The notes under the pieces: model-generated
Database searches by the model: none
What the model saw: the letters and a program-made list of their open reading frames with translations, nothing else
Told to the model about the DNA's origin: nothing
Assembly: GCF_000146165.2 (NCBI RefSeq)
Contig: NC_004347.2
Coordinates: 2,294,001 to 2,358,000 of the forward strand
Length of the DNA stretch: 64,000 nucleotides
From: Shewanella oneidensis MR-1
Lineage (GTDB): Bacteria > Pseudomonadota > Gammaproteobacteria > Enterobacterales > Shewanellaceae
Reading direction: 5' to 3'
Position numbers and translations under genes: made by a program
Shown: positions 9,401 to 18,034 of the stretch, piece after piece
How positions within the stretch are numbered: position 1 is the first letter of the stretch
Layout: every line of letters begins with the position of its first letter

Positions 9401-9424
9401 GAGGCAAACTGATGAGTTTGCCTC
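9401..9424 (-). terminator. Hairpin terminator of the pdsR-pdsS transcript
   Basis: A 10-bp perfect stem (GAGGCAAACT / AGTTTGCCTC, loop GATG) 17 bp past the histidine kinase stop. The T-tract on the minus strand is weak (CCATTTTAG), so the hairpin may act as a moderate terminator. Confidence 0.6.
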
Positions 9425-9441
9425 AAGTTGCGAAGCGTGTA

Positions 9442-11601
9442 TTAGCACAGCGGCAGGGTGACTAGGATATCGACCCCATCATTTTCGCTGCGGTTGCGGG
9501 CTAAGATATTCCCTTGGTGAAACTCGGTCACGAGCCGTGCAATATACAAACCTAGGCCAAGGTGGGGTTTCTCCTGGGTTTGATTATCCCTCACCGAGAC
9601 CATTGAGTCGAAGATCTGCTCCGACATATCCACCGGCAACTGCGGCCCTAAGTTGCTGATAAGCAATGTGGCTTGTTTACCGACTTGAGTGAGGGTGACC
9701 TCAATCGAACTGCCTTGATGACAAAATTCGATGGCATTGGCGATAAGTTTATCCATCAATTGGGCGATGTATTCTGGCACACCCTGCATCATCAACGGCT
9801 GATCGGGCACTTTGATGCTAAAACGCTGCTCGGGATAGGTCATTTGATAGCCTTGCATACAGCCGCTGACCACTTGGGATAGCGGAAACTTAGTCACATC
9901 GGCCTGAGTTAAGCTCTGCTCTAGGCGCGTCGCCTCGCTCATATTATTCAAAATCATGCTTAAACGGCTTACGCCTTCTTGGGCGCGATCGACATACTTT
10001 TGCGTGTCTTTATCTAAGGTTTGCAGATTTAAGTGCTCTAAAGATGAACGCACCACTGCAACAGGAGTACGTAGCTCATGGGATAAGCGCGACGACATAT
10101 TCTCCAAATAATGAGTGTATTGGCCTAAACGTCCTACAATGCTGGCAAAACTGCGGGATAAGTCGCCAATCTCGTCCCGCGCCTTTGAGGGTTTTAGATG
10201 GTTACGCACCCGACCTTGGCTGTCGATGGCATTTTCGGCTTCGTCCCTTAACTTACGAATGCGATTGGAAATACTCGATGCGAAGAAAAACAGCGCTAAG
10301 GTGCCCATGCTCATAATGGTCAGGATCACGTTAAACAGTTTTTCCAACGCGCGATTACGTAGGGTGCGAATACCGTGGGTGGTTTCTTCAGCCACTACCG
10401 CGCCCATCACATTGTTATCAATCCAAATTGGGCTGGCTGCCGCGAGTACCACGGCCTTATTGTCAGGCGTCAAGCGCCATGTCGACGTCTGTTGTCCGGC
10501 GAGGGCTTTTTGAATATGACTGCCATTTAGCTCGGTTGAATCCCGCAGAGAGTCGATAAAATCCTTCGGCGGTTTAGTGAGGATTTTATAGTAGAGCGGA
10601 TGCAGATAATCGCGCTGAAACCGCTGCCATAGGCCATTGCTGTTTTCATCATCAAGGGTGCGAGTCCACACGCTGTTGCTGTCGCGGATATCGCCGGATT
10701 TTGCTAACACGCGGCCATGTTTATCTATTACCCAAATACGCGAGCTGTAGTGGCTCATCCCTTTGATAATGTTTTCAATTTCAGGGGAGGGGACCAGCAC
10801 TGTGCCCAGCTTATCGACGGTATCTAAGGCGGAAGTGCCAACCACTGCGGCGACATCGCGGTATTTGCTGTCGTTAACATCGGCAATGGCAAACCCGAGT
10901 TTGCTGCCCACCATATCAAGGGGAATACGCAGCTCGATATTGTAGCCCACATCTGTGGTGGCCCATTGTCCTTGAATGCGCACCTCGGGTGTCACTGGCA
11001 CGGTTTGTTTCGGGTTGGCGGGCAGTTCAAAGGCGCTGATCCAACCGGGCTGAGTGGTGGCAACGATATAACGCTTAAATTTATTGTCGGGGGCAAGGGT
11101 CGCAATTGATAGATGATCGTTCCTATCCACACTTAGGGCATTTTTGCCACGAAACACCACATTGGGGTCCACCACCTGAAAAAAAGCATACAGATAGCCA
11201 TCGTACTGGCCCACCATATGGGTAAAACTTAAGGTGAGCGGCGCACTGGGATCGGCGCGCATAATCTGATTGGCTTCACCGTATTGGATAAATCGATGTT
11301 GATATTCCTGCCATTCATTGAGTTTGCCATCGAGCAGAATGGCTCCGGCTAAGGGGTAAGCATAGAGGTCACGGCTCTTTTCAACCTGTTTTAAAAAACT
11401 GGCTTGGCCATCGAAAAGTTTGGGCCGCTCGTGCAGGGCGGTCGCTAGCGCTTGGGTTGTGCCCTCTAAGGTACGTTCTTGGCCGTGGCGCAGGTATTTT
11501 TCCATCTCCCACACATATTGGTACCCCAGCCAAGGTAGGCAGAGCAAAAATAGGCTCAGGCCAATCACTTTAGTGCGAAGACCGAAAGGAAAACGTGTCA
11601 T
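9442..11601 (-). CDS. pdsS: Dedicated sortase system sensor histidine kinase
   Basis: 719 aa. Inner-membrane sensor: one membrane segment near residues 10-28, a large periplasmic region of about 390 residues, and a second segment near 420-440 (LFNVILTIMSMGTLALFFFA). HAMP follows, then HisKA with the phospho-acceptor in SHELRTPVAVVRSS near residue 510, then a HATPase_c domain ending in GLGLYIARLV. The long periplasmic part and the neighbourhood match the kinase family of the proteobacterial dedicated sortase system (PdsS). It is transcribed after pdsR with a 32-bp gap. Its likely role is to sense an envelope signal and control the divergent sortase genes; the signal is unknown. Confidence 0.9.
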   Translation of the reverse strand: MTRFPFGLRTKVIGLSLFLLCLPWLGYQYVWEMEKYLRHGQERTLEGTTQALATALHERPKLFDGQASFLKQVEKSRDLYAYPLAGAILLDGKLNEWQEYQHRFIQYGEANQIMRADPSAPLTLSFTHMVGQYDGYLYAFFQVVDPNVVFRGKNALSVDRNDHLSIATLAPDNKFKRYIVATTQPGWISAFELPANPKQTVPVTPEVRIQGQWATTDVGYNIELRIPLDMVGSKLGFAIADVNDSKYRDVAAVVGTSALDTVDKLGTVLVPSPEIENIIKGMSHYSSRIWVIDKHGRVLAKSGDIRDSNSVWTRTLDDENSNGLWQRFQRDYLHPLYYKILTKPPKDFIDSLRDSTELNGSHIQKALAGQQTSTWRLTPDNKAVVLAAASPIWIDNNVMGAVVAEETTHGIRTLRNRALEKLFNVILTIMSMGTLALFFFASSISNRIRKLRDEAENAIDSQGRVRNHLKPSKARDEIGDLSRSFASIVGRLGQYTHYLENMSSRLSHELRTPVAVVRSSLEHLNLQTLDKDTQKYVDRAQEGVSRLSMILNNMSEATRLEQSLTQADVTKFPLSQVVSGCMQGYQMTYPEQRFSIKVPDQPLMMQGVPEYIAQLMDKLIANAIEFCHQGSSIEVTLTQVGKQATLLISNLGPQLPVDMSEQIFDSMVSVRDNQTQEKPHLGLGLYIARLVTEFHQGNILARNRSENDGVDILVTLPLC

Positions 11602-11633
11602 AGGCTGGCGGCTAATCTTCTACTTAACATGGT

Positions 11634-12326
11634 TCAGGCGAGGCTATCCCAGCGATATCCCATGCCATAAACGGTATCGATGCAGTCAAATTCGGGCGCT
11701 GCGGCCATAAACTTTTTACGGATGCGTTTTACATGGGAAGTGATAGTGCTGTCATCGACAAAAATCTTCGCCTCTTGCATCAGTTCGTGGCGGCTACGCA
11801 CGTGACCTGGGTGTTTGGCTAAGGCGTGTACCATCCAAAATTCGGTGACGGTTAATTCAATAGCAATTTGGTTCCAATACACTTGCATCCGATTTGCGTC
11901 GATGGTGAGTGGCCCGCGCTCCAGTAGATTTTCCTGCGGTGTTTGGCTGGCGGCGAGTTCTGAGCGTCGAAAAAGGGCGGCTAAACGCGCCGTCAAATGG
12001 GGAAAACTGACTTCTTTGCTCAGGTAATCATCGGCACCTAAACGAAGGCCACATACAGTATCGAAATCGCTATCCCGAGCGGTTAAGAAAATAATCGGTA
12101 AGGTGTTTGACATGGCACGTAGGGACTGACACAGCATAAATCCACCGTCGATCTCATTGCCAAGGCCGATATCGATAATGGCTAAATCCGGTAAGCGCGT
12201 ATTAAACGCCAACATGGCCGATGGCCGGTCGGCATAGGTTTGGACACTGTAACCGTGTTGCTGCAGCACATCCTTGTAATTTTCGCGAATGGCGGCTTCA
12301 TCTTCCACAATAGCGATACGTTTCAT
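11634..12326 (-). CDS. pdsR: Dedicated sortase system response regulator
   Basis: 230 aa, OmpR type. The receiver domain has the acidic pair in VEDEAAIR (residues 7-14), the phospho-acceptor D52 in AIIDIGLG, a Thr in FLTARDSD and a Lys in DDYLSKEV. The C-terminal winged helix (VTEFWMVHALAKHPGHVRSR ... VKRIRKKF) binds DNA. The partner kinase is downstream. The divergent pdsO promoter region carries repeated ATTGCCATTTT elements that are candidate targets. Confidence 0.92.
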   Translation of the reverse strand: MKRIAIVEDEAAIRENYKDVLQQHGYSVQTYADRPSAMLAFNTRLPDLAIIDIGLGNEIDGGFMLCQSLRAMSNTLPIIFLTARDSDFDTVCGLRLGADDYLSKEVSFPHLTARLAALFRRSELAASQTPQENLLERGPLTIDANRMQVYWNQIAIELTVTEFWMVHALAKHPGHVRSRHELMQEAKIFVDDSTITSHVKRIRKKFMAAAPEFDCIDTVYGMGYRWDSLA

Positions 12327-12408
12327 TTCGCCATCTTCCTATTGACTGCAGGGATTAAGTTTTTGTGACTATACAGGAATTTATTGCAGATAAAAGGGCC
12401 CGAATGCA

Positions 12409-12471
12409 ATTGCCATTTTGTTGCCACAATTGATAGTCGCATTGCCATTTTCCGACCCCGCTAATGCCATT
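12409..12471 (+). promoter_or_regulatory. Three phased ATTGCCATT-type direct repeats (candidate PdsR operator)
   Basis: ATTGCCATTTT occurs exactly at 12409-12419 and 12441-12451, and a shorter AATGCCATT at 12463-12471. The spacings of 32 and 22 bp are close to three and two DNA turns, so all repeats face the same side. They lie between divergent pdsR and pdsO, the natural place for an autoregulated operator of an OmpR-type regulator. Binding is inferred. Confidence 0.5.
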
Positions 12472-12558
12472 GCACTTGTGTTTAATAGCCTCATTCCGTT
12501 TTGCCCCTTATTCATGACGTTAGGTGGGCAAACGCATCACAAATCAAAAAGGAATGAG

Positions 12559-13368
12559 ATGATGAAAAAGACGCTAATCAGTGTGTTGGTCTTCAGTGTA
12601 TTCACGGCTTCTATCGCCACTGTGTCTGCGCGGGTTTCCCTGCAAAATCAACCTTTGCTAATAGAGCCACAAACTGAATGGACAATTGAACAAGAGGAAG
12701 ATGACGGTGAAGCCTTGATTGGCCTGGGGGGCGGCGCGTTACTCGGTGCCTTAGTGGGCGGCCCTGTTGGCGCAGTCGTCGGTGGTATTACTGGGACCTT
12801 AATTGGTCAGTCTGTAGCGGATACCGAATTAGTCTCTGTCACACTCAAAAATCCGCAACAACATATTGCCGTGCAGCGCCAGCAAGTGACGAGCTTAACG
12901 GTGAAGCAACTGGCTAGCGAGCAACGTGCGGCAGAATATGCCTCCACTCAAAAACACCTCGATGCACTGCTCGCAGAGCAACAGCAACTCTTAAGTGAAT
13001 TAGCGCTTGGGATGAATGTGCAATTTCGTACTGGTTCATCAGAGCTTGAAGCCGATTTTTTGCCCCAATTAGACAATGTCGCCACGGTGATGAAGCGCTC
13101 GAGCGAGTCCAATCTCGAGCTGAAAGGCTATGCCGAACGCCGCGGTGATTGGCGTGATAACCAATCTCTCTCGGAGCACCGTTTATTAGAAGTGCGGGAT
13201 TATTTAATTCAACAGGGCGTTGCACCGGCGCGGATGACCACTCAAGCCTTGGGGGCCGCAATGTCACTCAATGAGCAGCTAGATAGCGAATCTGACGTTT
13301 CCGATCGCCGCGTTACGTTGACCATACCGCCTACCCAAGGGCTTATGGCGAGCCGCGTAACAGAATAA
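12559..13368 (+). CDS. pdsO: Sortase-associated OmpA-like protein
   Basis: 269 aa. Signal peptide (MMKKTLISVLVFSVFTASIA), then a glycine-zipper hydrophobic stretch (GLGGGALLGALVGGPVGAVV) that may insert in a membrane, a short coiled region, and a C-terminal OmpA-like peptidoglycan-binding domain (VQFRTGSSELEADFLPQLD, LELKGYAERRGDWRDNQSLS). Fits the PdsO family that accompanies the proteobacterial dedicated sortase. I chose the ATG at 12559 because AAAAGGA precedes it. The open frame runs back to 12418, but those residues precede the signal peptide. Likely first gene of the pdsO-target-sortase operon. Confidence 0.88.
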   Translation: MMKKTLISVLVFSVFTASIATVSARVSLQNQPLLIEPQTEWTIEQEEDDGEALIGLGGGALLGALVGGPVGAVVGGITGTLIGQSVADTELVSVTLKNPQQHIAVQRQQVTSLTVKQLASEQRAAEYASTQKHLDALLAEQQQLLSELALGMNVQFRTGSSELEADFLPQLDNVATVMKRSSESNLELKGYAERRGDWRDNQSLSEHRLLEVRDYLIQQGVAPARMTTQALGAAMSLNEQLDSESDVSDRRVTLTIPPTQGLMASRVTE

Positions 13369-13413
13369 TTTTCATCAATATCAATAGTATTAAATCAGTA
13401 TCAGGGAGCCTTT

Positions 13414-15699
13414 GTGATGATCACAAAGAACAGGGTTAAAGAAGTGTGTGAAGCACTGGCAATGTTAATAATCAGTGCCTCAATTTGTTGGTTTATACCC
13501 TTTGCAGTCTTAGCATCACCCAACAGTGTGGGCGCCTTATCGGAGCCGCAGAATATCACCGCCGTATTTGATGAACATACGGCGAGTCGTTTGCCTACAT
13601 TTAGTTACGACGATGTTACTCAAGGCATGCTGGTGTATCAAACCGCCAATGGTAACTTAATGCCGTCCCTGCCCGTGGACACCCAAGTCTCGATGCGGGT
13701 ATCAGGCTTAACTAACCGGGTGAGTGTGAAGCAGGTTTTTAGTAATCACACGGGCTTTGTCTTAAATGGCCGTTATTTGTTCCCTTTGCCCAATGAGGCG
13801 GCGGTGGACTCGTTGCGCTTACATATTGGGGAGCGAGTTATCGAAGGGCAAATTCATCCTAAACAAGCAGCACAACAGATTTTTGAGCAGGCGAAAGCGG
13901 AGGGGAAGCGTGCGAGCTTGGTGAGCCAAGAACGGCCAAATATGTTCACCACCGAGGTAGCCAACCTTGCGCCGAATGAAAAGCTGGTGGTCGAGATCAG
14001 TTATCAAGAAACCATCAAGTATGACGATGGCGTGTTTAGCCTGCGTTTTCCACTGGTTGTGGCACCGCGGTATATCCCAGGATTAACGCTGGGAGGGGAA
14101 AGCGGCCAAACTGGGCGAGTCACCAGCAGCCAAGTATTTGATGCTGATCGCATTATTGCGCCCATTCGTGGGGCACCAGGTGAAGAGGACCCTGTGCTTA
14201 AGGCCGATATCAAGGTGAATTTAGGCTTGGGAGTAGATAAGGCCGCCATACTGAGTCCCTATCATGCCATTACTCTGGATGAGCAGCAGGGCGGATTGAC
14301 CGCATCCTTGGCTAACCGAGTGCGTGCTGAGCGCGATTTTGTATTGCAATGGCGTCTTGAGCAGGGCGTGAGTCCTGTGGCTTGGGTATTTAACCAAAAC
14401 GGCAAAACCCATCAAACGCAGGCAGCAAGTGATGATGGCAGCATGGTGAATACCGCTGCGAGTACCAGTGCGAGCAATATAGATAATTACAGTTTAGTCA
14501 TGGTGTTACCGCCTAAAGTGGAGGCGAGCGGGCAACTGAATTTACCCCGTGAACTGATTTTGGTGATAGATACCTCAGGCTCCATGGCGGGAGACTCGAT
14601 AATACAGGCGAAAAATGCCCTGCGTTATGCGCTGCGAGGACTCAAAGCGCAGGATAGTTTTAACATTATCGAATTTAATTCAGACGTGTCTTTATTGTCC
14701 CCAGTGCCGCTGCCCGCAACGGCGGAAAATTTAGCTATCGCTCGCCAGTTTGTGAATCGTTTACAGGCCGATGGCGGAACCGAAATGTCGCTGGCCTTAG
14801 AGGCTGCATTACCAAAGCAAAGACCCAGCAGGGCCGCGAGCGAGAATAATGTGTTGCAACAAGTGATTTTTATGACCGACGGCTCAGTCGGAAACGAGGA
14901 GGCACTGTTTGAGTTGATCCGCCATCAAATCGGTGACAACCGACTCTTTACCGTAGGCATCGGCTCGGCGCCAAACTCACATTTTATGCAACGCGCGGCT
15001 GAGCTTGGGCGCGGCACCTTTACTTATATTGGTGATGTGGATGAAGTGGAGCAAAAAATTAATCAACTACTCACTAAAATCCAATATCCGGTGCTGACCG
15101 ATCTGCAAGTGCGGTTTGACGATGGCACCGTGCCTGACTATTGGCCATCGCCCATTCCTGACCTTTACCGCGGCGAGCCCGTATTGATTAGCATAAAACA
15201 TCAGCCCCGCGAGCCTAAGGAGTTAGTGATTTCAGGGCGCCAAGGTCATAAGAACTGGCAACAATTTGTATCTTTGGAATCGACTGAGCTGAATAACGCC
15301 GCAGCAGCGGTGGAGCAGCAAGTGGCAGGATTAGATTTACTGTGGGCTAGAAAGCAGATTGCAGCTTTGGAATTAAGTAAAAACGGCGCTAACGATGACA
15401 AAGTGAAGCAGCAAGTGACGGCGTTATCGATGAATTATCACTTAGTCAGCCCTTATACCAGCCTTGTCGCCGTAAATTTAACGCCGATAACGACCAATGC
15501 CATGAGTCGTGATGCTGTGGTTCGCCAACATTTACCTTTAGGTTGGCAACCCTTTGGTGTCCTACCACAAACATCCACCTCGAGTCGTTTTGACATGCTC
15601 TTAGGGGGTGTCGTGTTAATGATTGCCTTGATGTTGGCCCTCTTTATTCGTCGCCAGCAGCGTCAACAGCACTTGATGATGCAGGCCCTTAGCCATTGA
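13414..15699 (+). CDS. Dedicated sortase target protein with VIT and VWA domains
   Basis: 761 aa. N-terminal signal/hydrophobic segment, then a VIT domain (inter-alpha-trypsin inhibitor type, about residues 60-190) and a von Willebrand A domain from about 380. The metal-site start is VIDTSGSMAGDS, with TDGSVG further on. The C-terminus is a sortase sorting signal: LPQTS at 717-721, a hydrophobic helix (MLLGGVVLMIALMLALFI) and a basic tail RRQQRQQ. This matches the target family of the proteobacterial dedicated sortase system. The ribosome-binding site AGGGAG precedes the ATG. It shares a single base with the downstream sortase gene, so the pair is translationally coupled. Confidence 0.93.
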   Translation: MMITKNRVKEVCEALAMLIISASICWFIPFAVLASPNSVGALSEPQNITAVFDEHTASRLPTFSYDDVTQGMLVYQTANGNLMPSLPVDTQVSMRVSGLTNRVSVKQVFSNHTGFVLNGRYLFPLPNEAAVDSLRLHIGERVIEGQIHPKQAAQQIFEQAKAEGKRASLVSQERPNMFTTEVANLAPNEKLVVEISYQETIKYDDGVFSLRFPLVVAPRYIPGLTLGGESGQTGRVTSSQVFDADRIIAPIRGAPGEEDPVLKADIKVNLGLGVDKAAILSPYHAITLDEQQGGLTASLANRVRAERDFVLQWRLEQGVSPVAWVFNQNGKTHQTQAASDDGSMVNTAASTSASNIDNYSLVMVLPPKVEASGQLNLPRELILVIDTSGSMAGDSIIQAKNALRYALRGLKAQDSFNIIEFNSDVSLLSPVPLPATAENLAIARQFVNRLQADGGTEMSLALEAALPKQRPSRAASENNVLQQVIFMTDGSVGNEEALFELIRHQIGDNRLFTVGIGSAPNSHFMQRAAELGRGTFTYIGDVDEVEQKINQLLTKIQYPVLTDLQVRFDDGTVPDYWPSPIPDLYRGEPVLISIKHQPREPKELVISGRQGHKNWQQFVSLESTELNNAAAAVEQQVAGLDLLWARKQIAALELSKNGANDDKVKQQVTALSMNYHLVSPYTSLVAVNLTPITTNAMSRDAVVRQHLPLGWQPFGVLPQTSTSSRFDMLLGGVVLMIALMLALFIRRQQRQQHLMMQALSH

Positions 15700-16487
15700 T
15701 GAGCTCGATGACTCAGCATATGACAACAAAGCAGATACAGATTTTGGTGCTCGTGGAATTGTTATTACTTGGCACCACCTTGTTTGGAAAAGGATTCTAT
15801 ATGCAAGCGAAAGCACACTTTGCCCAATATTTGATTGAACAGGCATGGGCTAAAACCTTAATTGATGGGCAGTCACATAAACCTTGGTCATGGGCTGATA
15901 CCTATCCCGTTGCTAAACTCTCTATTGATCAAGCCAATATGCCGACTCACTTCGATGGCCCAGCATCGAATGATAGTTTATATGTGTTAGCGGGAGCCTC
16001 AGGCAGAAATCTGGCCTTTGGACCCGGGCTTGTGTTGTCGAGTGCGTCAGCTGGTGAGCGCGGTAACACAGTGATAGCAGGGCATAGGGATACGCATTTT
16101 GCGATATTAAAGGGGATGACGGTCGGTAGACGACTCGCACTGCAAACCGCTGCGGGTAAAGAGATTGTTTACCAAGTGGTGGCGACTAAGGTGGTGCATG
16201 AATCGCAAACTGAGTTGATGGCACCGAGTGACGATAATCGTTTAACGCTCATCACTTGTTATCCCTTCGATGCGTTGCAAGGTGTCGCTGAACTGCGTTT
16301 CGTGGTGCAGGCTGTGCCCATTATTCAAGGGGAGGATGTGATTCAAGTGTCAGAGGAAACCTTAGTATTAGAATCGGCTGATATGGCTCAGCAGCTAGGG
16401 CGTGTTGACGTTTCAGGGTTATTTTTGCAGCAGTTTGGCTGGCTTTTATGCAAGGCAAAGTCCGTGCTGTGTAGTTATTCTACATAA
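15699..16487 (+). CDS. Class GN (proteobacterial dedicated) sortase, C-terminal tail from a MITE
   Basis: 262 aa from the ATG at 15699, which overlaps the target stop codon by one base (TGATG); a TTG at 15696 is an alternative. One N-terminal membrane segment (ILVLVELLLLGTTLFGKGFYM) anchors it in the inner membrane with the catalytic domain outside. Catalytic residues are seen: His in IAGHRDTHFA (about 130), Cys in LITCYPFD (about 187), Arg in AELRFVV (about 201). It should cleave its single neighbour target at LPQTS. From about residue 234 the sequence is encoded by the inverted-repeat element at 16398-16676, which replaces the original 3' end. The catalytic core is complete, so activity is plausible. 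Confidence 0.9.
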   Translation: MSSMTQHMTTKQIQILVLVELLLLGTTLFGKGFYMQAKAHFAQYLIEQAWAKTLIDGQSHKPWSWADTYPVAKLSIDQANMPTHFDGPASNDSLYVLAGASGRNLAFGPGLVLSSASAGERGNTVIAGHRDTHFAILKGMTVGRRLALQTAAGKEIVYQVVATKVVHESQTELMAPSDDNRLTLITCYPFDALQGVAELRFVVQAVPIIQGEDVIQVSEETLVLESADMAQQLGRVDVSGLFLQQFGWLLCKAKSVLCSYST

Positions 16488-16676
16488 ACGGACGATAACG
16501 CGGCAGAAAAGCCAGCCAAATGCTGCCCGAAGGGGTCGTCTGGCAAGCCCTTGCTCTTACTTTCTGTCATAAGAGCCGCTCGTCATTTGAGTAGAATAAC
16601 TACACATCATTCCTCGTTTCGCGAGCACGAGGTTGCCAGAACGAACAAAATTTAATCTCGAAACGTCAACACGCCC
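16398..16676. mobile_element. Miniature inverted-repeat element (MITE-like) with TA flanks
   Basis: 279 bp bounded by a 17-bp perfect inverted repeat (GGGCGTGTTGACGTTTC at 16398-16414 and its complement at 16660-16676), with TA on both outer sides (16396-16397, 16677-16678). Internal inverted pairs occur: GTAGTTATTCTAC at 16471-16483 against 16591-16603, and GGCTGGCTTTT near 16437 against AAAAGCCAGCC near 16507. There is no coding frame of its own. The TA duplication suggests mobilisation by an IS630/Tc1-type transposase; that is inference. It supplies the last codons and stop of the sortase gene. Confidence 0.8.
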
Positions 16677-16823
16677 TAGATAACGCACTGAATATTATCT
16701 CAATATCACAAAAGGTTGCTTAACATTAGGAGACCGAGGATATCTGTGCAACGCTGGCTGAGAATGGTCACTCGGCCTGCGTTAGCGTTTGATGAGTGAT
16801 AGGGGCGGCTGATGAGAGTGGCA

Positions 16824-17849
16824 TTAGTTGTTTATCGGCATAACCCGATTACGGCCTAGGCGTTTAGCTTCGTAAAGCAGCTTATCTGTTTTCTCTATCA
16901 GCTGCACAACAGATTGCCTTTCTTGCCATTGGGCAACACCAAAAGAAGCGGTAATATTATCAACAAGTTGGTCTTTACGTCGGTCTTTTAGGCACAGTTT
17001 TTCAAGCCCGCGGCGCATAGCCTCAGCCAATTGCCTTGTGATCCGCAGTTGGCTCTTGGGCACGATAATCGCAAATTCTTCACCGCCAAAACGATATAGT
17101 TTGCTGCCATCTCGGCATGCTTCCTGTAGGCGTTTGGCCACAGCCTTTAGGACTTGATCGCCCAGTTGGTGGCCATAGTTATCATTAAAGGCTTTAAAAT
17201 GATCGATATCGACTAAGATTAGGCAGGTCCCTTCCGGAGCCTGCGCTATCATGCCAGCGATATCTGCATCAAAGGCGCGGCGGTTTAAACAGCCTGTAAG
17301 GGCATCATAAAGCACATCTTTTTCTGTTTTTTCGAGCTTTTGTTTTAGCGCATCGATCTCTGTCTGGGCTTTTTGCAACTGTGTGGTCAAAAACTCAGTG
17401 CTCGAACGAATATTGTCAGACTCCTTCACTAAATTGCGAACTAAATCTAGCACTTGCTCGACACTGAGAGCACCTTCTTCTATGCCATTAAGTTTGGAAA
17501 AATTGCTATTGATACAGGTTTGAAACTCGGTTGTATCAAGGCTAGTGTCCTTAATCGATTGCGATAACTCTGTGGCCATCGCCTCGAGATTGAGGCGCAT
17601 ATCGCGCACATTAAGTTCAACGGGATCGGCCACATATTGGCGATACAACAGCTCACTGCTCACGGGTGGGCAAGTATTGTAATGTGCGATAACGGTATCG
17701 AGCTGTGCATTTAATGCCAGATTTTGTTCACCCACATAGGTATACCAAAGGGCATAATTAATGGGAGTCGTGGGGATCTGATGTTTGAGCATTAAGGGAA
17801 CCGCTTTTTTAAGATTCAAGGCAGCGGTTTGTAATAAATCTCGTGACAT
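16824..17849 (-). CDS. Diguanylate cyclase (GGDEF domain)
   Basis: 341 aa, soluble. The N-terminal 170 residues are a helical region of unknown function, followed by a coiled coil (TTQLQKAQTEIDALKQKLEK) and a GGDEF domain with the active motif GGEEF (LYRFGGEEFAIIVP). It should make cyclic di-GMP from GTP. The I-site that normally reads RxxD nine residues before the GG is RDGS here, so product inhibition may be lost. I placed the start at 17849 (MSRDLLQTAALNL) with GGGAT upstream. The frame extends to 17942, but those 31 residues look like leader sequence rather than protein. Confidence 0.9.
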   Translation of the reverse strand: MSRDLLQTAALNLKKAVPLMLKHQIPTTPINYALWYTYVGEQNLALNAQLDTVIAHYNTCPPVSSELLYRQYVADPVELNVRDMRLNLEAMATELSQSIKDTSLDTTEFQTCINSNFSKLNGIEEGALSVEQVLDLVRNLVKESDNIRSSTEFLTTQLQKAQTEIDALKQKLEKTEKDVLYDALTGCLNRRAFDADIAGMIAQAPEGTCLILVDIDHFKAFNDNYGHQLGDQVLKAVAKRLQEACRDGSKLYRFGGEEFAIIVPKSQLRITRQLAEAMRRGLEKLCLKDRRKDQLVDNITASFGVAQWQERQSVVQLIEKTDKLLYEAKRLGRNRVMPINN

Positions 17850-18034
17850 GGATAAATCCCAATAATTATTAATCAATAAACTATGAGTACCCCATAGGAG
17901 TAAACTGTTTTGCTCGTTAAAACCCATTACCACTATAACCAATAAGCGTGAGGAATAAACCTGCCAAATGCCTAAAGGTATATGGTAGAGTTTATCGCCA
18001 AAATTAAATAATGATAATAACTTGGGAGAAAGTC

